64,000 bases of DNA from Patiria miniata (taxonomy: Eukaryota > Echinodermata > Asteroidea > Valvatida > Asterinidae): contig NW_024037053.1 of NCBI RefSeq assembly GCF_015706575.1, forward strand, positions 1,550,001 to 1,614,000. The letters are read 5' to 3'. The first letter of the stretch is position 1. Each line of letters opens with the position of its first letter. Below, piece by piece: positions 50,601 through 64,000 of the stretch. Position numbers and translations under genes: made by a program. The notes under the pieces are model-generated. The model ran no database searches, had not been told where the DNA came from, and saw only the letters and a program-made list of their open reading frames with translations.

Positions 50601-51448
50601 ATGGTTATCGATGTCATGCGTATAATGTACACTGTTCCAGACACTTCAATCAGTTTTGACCGGCTGCTTCAACTCAGATCTGCACTACATGTGCATGCAA
50701 AATGTCTCTAAAAACACATTTTTACTAATTTTTTTTTCGCATGTCCGCTGTTTCCTGGATTCCTCTTGGTTGAAATCACAAGGTGAGGTGAAAATTTGGA
50801 TGTTTGGCGGCAGGTAAGTGGTGATCGGGTAGCCGAATTTTCCCGAATTTTGTCCACAGATGAGAGAGCACATCTTTCAACAAAATAATTAAAGCATTGA
50901 AATTTATCCCATGCGTAACGTTAAAATACTATAATTTAACATGTTAACGGTAAGATGAACGTTACAGCGTTAGGCCAGTTTTCTCTTTTTTACATTTTTT
51001 TTTTTTAATTGTCAGTTTTACTTTTAAAAGGAAAAAAATTCAGTTTTTGCAGAGCATTCCAAATTGGCGATGAATTTCCCTTATCATAAAGATCCATGGG
51101 GGAAAACAAGAAACTTTTGGAAAATGTAAAGACATGTTTGCCTGCCAAATTATAAAAGTGGCACACAGTAAAACAGAAGAGCGCCCTCTCGATTTCAAAA
51201 CTCAAAACATCAACACTCAACAGGAAAATGACATTGACAGTTCCCAGCTCAAGCCATGCAAGCTTGGGACCTCTATTTATGAATAAATCCAATTTCAAAA
51301 ATCCCCTCTAACATCCAGTAATGATGCATAGAAAGTCTTTGATTATTTCCCAATTTAATTTTGAGGTAAGTCATTCGGAATTGCTAAAAAAAAAATGATT
51401 AGTATAGTAACTTACACATGGGATTCCGCCCATCCCCTGCGTCGCCAT
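47547..51448 (-). CDS. TAX1BP3: Small single-PDZ-domain protein, TAX1BP3/TIP-1-like, complete
   Basis: Minus-strand join: 51448-51416, 49947-49843, 48735-48658, 47654-47547; 33+105+78+108 nt = 107 codons plus TAG, all introns GT-AG and phase 0. The protein is one PDZ domain with a short N-terminus. The carboxylate-binding loop is GLGFSI (residues 23-28), followed by AGGIDQDKSKNPF, which resembles the GGGIDQ-NPF segment of TIP-1. GIFVSVVRPGTPAELSGLVV covers strands C-D and helix A, GDKILEVNGLDLT is the usual PDZ signature, and H83 of STHSHA is the expected helix-B histidine of class I domains. TIP-1 is a cytosolic scaffold antagonist that binds C-terminal peptides such as that of beta-catenin. 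The PDZ call is certain; orthology to TAX1BP3 (about 124 residues in human) is probable. SYNJ2BP is less likely, as there is no C-terminal membrane anchor. Confidence 0.9.
48140..48440 (+). mobile_element. One-armed relative of the 31130 foldback
   Basis: AAAGGTGTACGTTCTTTCAG, the loop ATTCACACACATCCTTATGTG and then a full right arm through TTAAAACGGTGGTTGTGTTT, CAATGGTCCCGACATTTGGG and CGCCCTGTATT. The left arm is lost beyond about 40 bp. Confidence 0.85.
48658..48735 (-). CDS. TAX1BP3: PDZ-protein exon 3
   Basis: 26 codons: GIFVSVVRPGTPAELSGLVV then GDKILE; acceptor TTGTACAG, donor GAG|GTAACA. Confidence 0.92.
49843..49947 (-). CDS. TAX1BP3: PDZ-protein exon 2
   Basis: 35 codons: IDIILKKIPGTGLGFSIAGG then IDQDKSKNPFIPGDE; acceptor CTTTTAG, donor GAG|GTGAGA. 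It carries the peptide-binding loop. Confidence 0.92.
50240..50856. mobile_element. Inverted-repeat element with a tRNA-like SINE head inside
   Basis: Ends AAAATTCGGCTACCCGATCA with CCACTT (left, near 50250) and AAGTGGTGATCGGGTAGCCG with AATTTTCCCG (right, to 50856) pair over about 35 bp. On the minus strand 50465-50390 reads GCGGCCTAGCGGTTAAGAG (A box) and GAGGTTCGAATCTCG (B box), a tRNA-Leu-like SINE head. It is unclear whether the SINE inserted into the element or belongs to it. Confidence 0.75.
51416..51448 (-). CDS. TAX1BP3: PDZ-protein exon 1 (start codon)
   Basis: 11 codons, MATQGMGGIPC, donor TGT|GTAAGT. The ATG context ACCAAAATGGCG is favourable (G at +4). It is short and has no domain, but phase 0 splicing to exon 2 and the divergent neighbour support it. 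A second in-frame ATG (Met6) could also be used. Confidence 0.8.
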
Positions 51449-51931
51449 TTTGGTGATTGATCACAGTGGCTGTTGAATTACCACAGGGACGATTATATTT
51501 GATTTATCGGGTTTGTGTATGTCGGAAGGCCTGGGTAATTCTCTCTTTAAACAAAATTGAGTTAAACGTTTATCTGAGTGTTTGAAATTCTTGTATTGTG
51601 ATCAAACCTGTATTCTATTTATTCATTTACTTTTGAATGAAAAGTTCATGTTGGGAAAGTAATTGCAATTTACTCGCAGTCTGGTGAACCGCTGTGAGAA
51701 TATTCTCTGTTCGTGTAACACGCAAACTTACAGAGACAAGACTTCCTAAGCCATATGGTTTTTAGCTGGTTTCGTTCTTGTATTTGTCATTGATTTCCTT
51801 TAAGTTGAACCAGCGTAATACCAGTCAAAACACATATGCACACGAAAGCAAAACCGGAAGAATCTATCGTGCCCAAGTTTACACCATCTGCTGTCAAAAT
51901 TCTAATATTTTTTTCAACTAAATCTCATCCG
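51449..51931. promoter_or_regulatory. Shared divergent promoter region, TAX1BP3-like gene and SLC30A7
   Basis: 483 bp separate the two start codons, so both 5' UTRs and promoters must fit here unless upstream non-coding exons exist. Visible matches are CCGGAAG (ETS-type, 51854-51860) and TGCACAC (51837-51843), which fits the metal-response-element core TGCRCNC. No TATA box is well placed and the stretch is not CpG-rich. Confidence 0.6.
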
Positions 51932-63329
<11,398 letters not shown>

Positions 63330-63373
63330 GTAGGTGTGGAATAAAACTACATGTATCACCAAACTGTAACCCT

Positions 63374-63550
63374 CTAAAGCCCAGTTCATACTCGGCGCGA
63401 ACGCGAATTTGTGACGTCATGGCAAGTATTCGCTCTGCGAATTCGTAAAAGTTGAACACATTTCAACTCAGGCGAATTTCGCAGCGAATGTTTCATGACG
63501 TCAAATTTGCTTCGCATTTGCTTTCGCATGAAGTATGAACCAGGCTTTAG
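63374..63550. mobile_element. 177-bp MITE with CTAAAGCCYRGTTCATACT ends
   Basis: Left CTAAAGCCCAGTTCATACTC and right reverse complement CTAAAGCCTGGTTCATACTT. Inner arms GCGAACGCGAATTTGTGACG versus CGTCAAATTTGCTTCGC also pair. Non-coding. Confidence 0.88.
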
Positions 63551-64000
63551 TGAGAAGTCAATATATTCACGGTTGGAGCTACGAATATCCACGGTTTACC
63601 AAGAATCAGTCGATCACGATGAACCGTCGAGGTTCGTGGAGAAATCGACTTTCTAAAAATGCACTACGGTTTCAGGACGGATAGCCACGACTGTCATACG
63701 GTTTCTCTACGAATACACCACGGTTTGTCAAGAATATAGACAGATTGGTGAAGAATATCGACGGTAATACTAAAAGAAATGACGTTAACGCCACGGTTGT
63801 CTGCGATTGGGTCACGGATGACCAAGGTCTCCTACGAATAAAGCGTGGATATTTGTATTAGCAGAACCCTAGCACATCCAGGCATATCCGTAGGACATTC
63901 GTAGTGAATTAGTAGAGATTTCTAGCACGAGCTACGAATCTCCAAGAATATGCACGAATAGCCACCAATAACACTACGAATAAGTACGGTTGTCCTACGG
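63551..64000. repeat. Degenerate phrase repeat (CTACGAATA / CACGGTTT), runs off the window
   Basis: CTACGAAT or CACGAAT occurs at about 63579, 63709, 63832, 63935, 63954 and 63975. ACGGTTT or ACGGTTG occurs at 63590, 63665, 63698, 63720, 63793 and 63985. AAGAAT appears at four more sites. No fixed period. The right boundary is outside the window, so element ends cannot be judged. Confidence 0.7.

Larger units (their letters stand above)
47655..51415 (-). other. Introns of the PDZ-protein gene
   Basis: Three introns: 47655-48657 contains the one-armed foldback relative 48140-48440. 48736-49842 shows a GGTCGGTCGGTCGGTC short run near 48805 and otherwise nothing recognisable. 49948-51415 contains the inverted-repeat element 50240-50856 with a SINE. 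Confidence 0.75.

Overview
This is animal nuclear DNA. It has three intron-rich genes with canonical GT-AG splice sites, AT-rich introns of up to 12.5 kb, and a dense load of short inverted-repeat elements and tRNA-derived SINEs. No operons, CRISPR arrays or bacterial-type genes are visible. Protein similarity to vertebrate GLIS3 and ZnT7, together with SINEs carrying a GCAAGGCACTTTAC-type body and repeats ending in GGGCCCAATTTCA, suggests a marine invertebrate deuterostome, most likely an echinoderm. The species cannot be named from the sequence alone.

Left half (1-34501, plus strand): the 3' seven coding exons of a GLIS1/GLIS3-type Kruppel-like zinc-finger transcription factor. The exons join cleanly (162+111+172+151+143+408+149 nt = 431 codons plus stop). 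They encode the end of zinc finger 3, fingers 4 and 5, and the whole C-terminal regulatory region. The 5' exons lie left of the window. The introns hold most of the repeats, and a CpG-rich block at 9230-9840 may be an internal promoter. The 3' UTR begins at 34502 and carries two unexplained single-strand motif arrays: ten ATTGG within about 410 bp, then six CCGTCCA within 276 bp.

Middle (about 34.5-47.5 kb): no convincing gene beyond the GLIS 3' UTR. It is a field of foldback elements, MITEs, a non-autonomous hAT element with an 8-bp target duplication (43677-44805), a split 245-bp duplication, and a SINE.

Right part: a complete four-exon minus-strand gene (47547-51448) for a 107-residue single-PDZ protein resembling TAX1BP3/TIP-1. 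It stands head to head, 483 bp from start codon to start codon, with a plus-strand SLC30A7 (zinc transporter ZnT7) gene. Nine coding exons of SLC30A7 (51932-63329, 290 codons) are in the window; the last exons lie to the right. GLIS, the PDZ protein and ZnT7 have no obvious common pathway. The only structural link is the shared divergent promoter of the last two.

I found no clearly new multi-gene system. The most unusual signals are the two motif arrays after the GLIS stop codon, inverted-repeat elements with interiors built from degenerate GAAT phrases, and a very long near-perfect foldback 55 bp downstream of GLIS exon 6.
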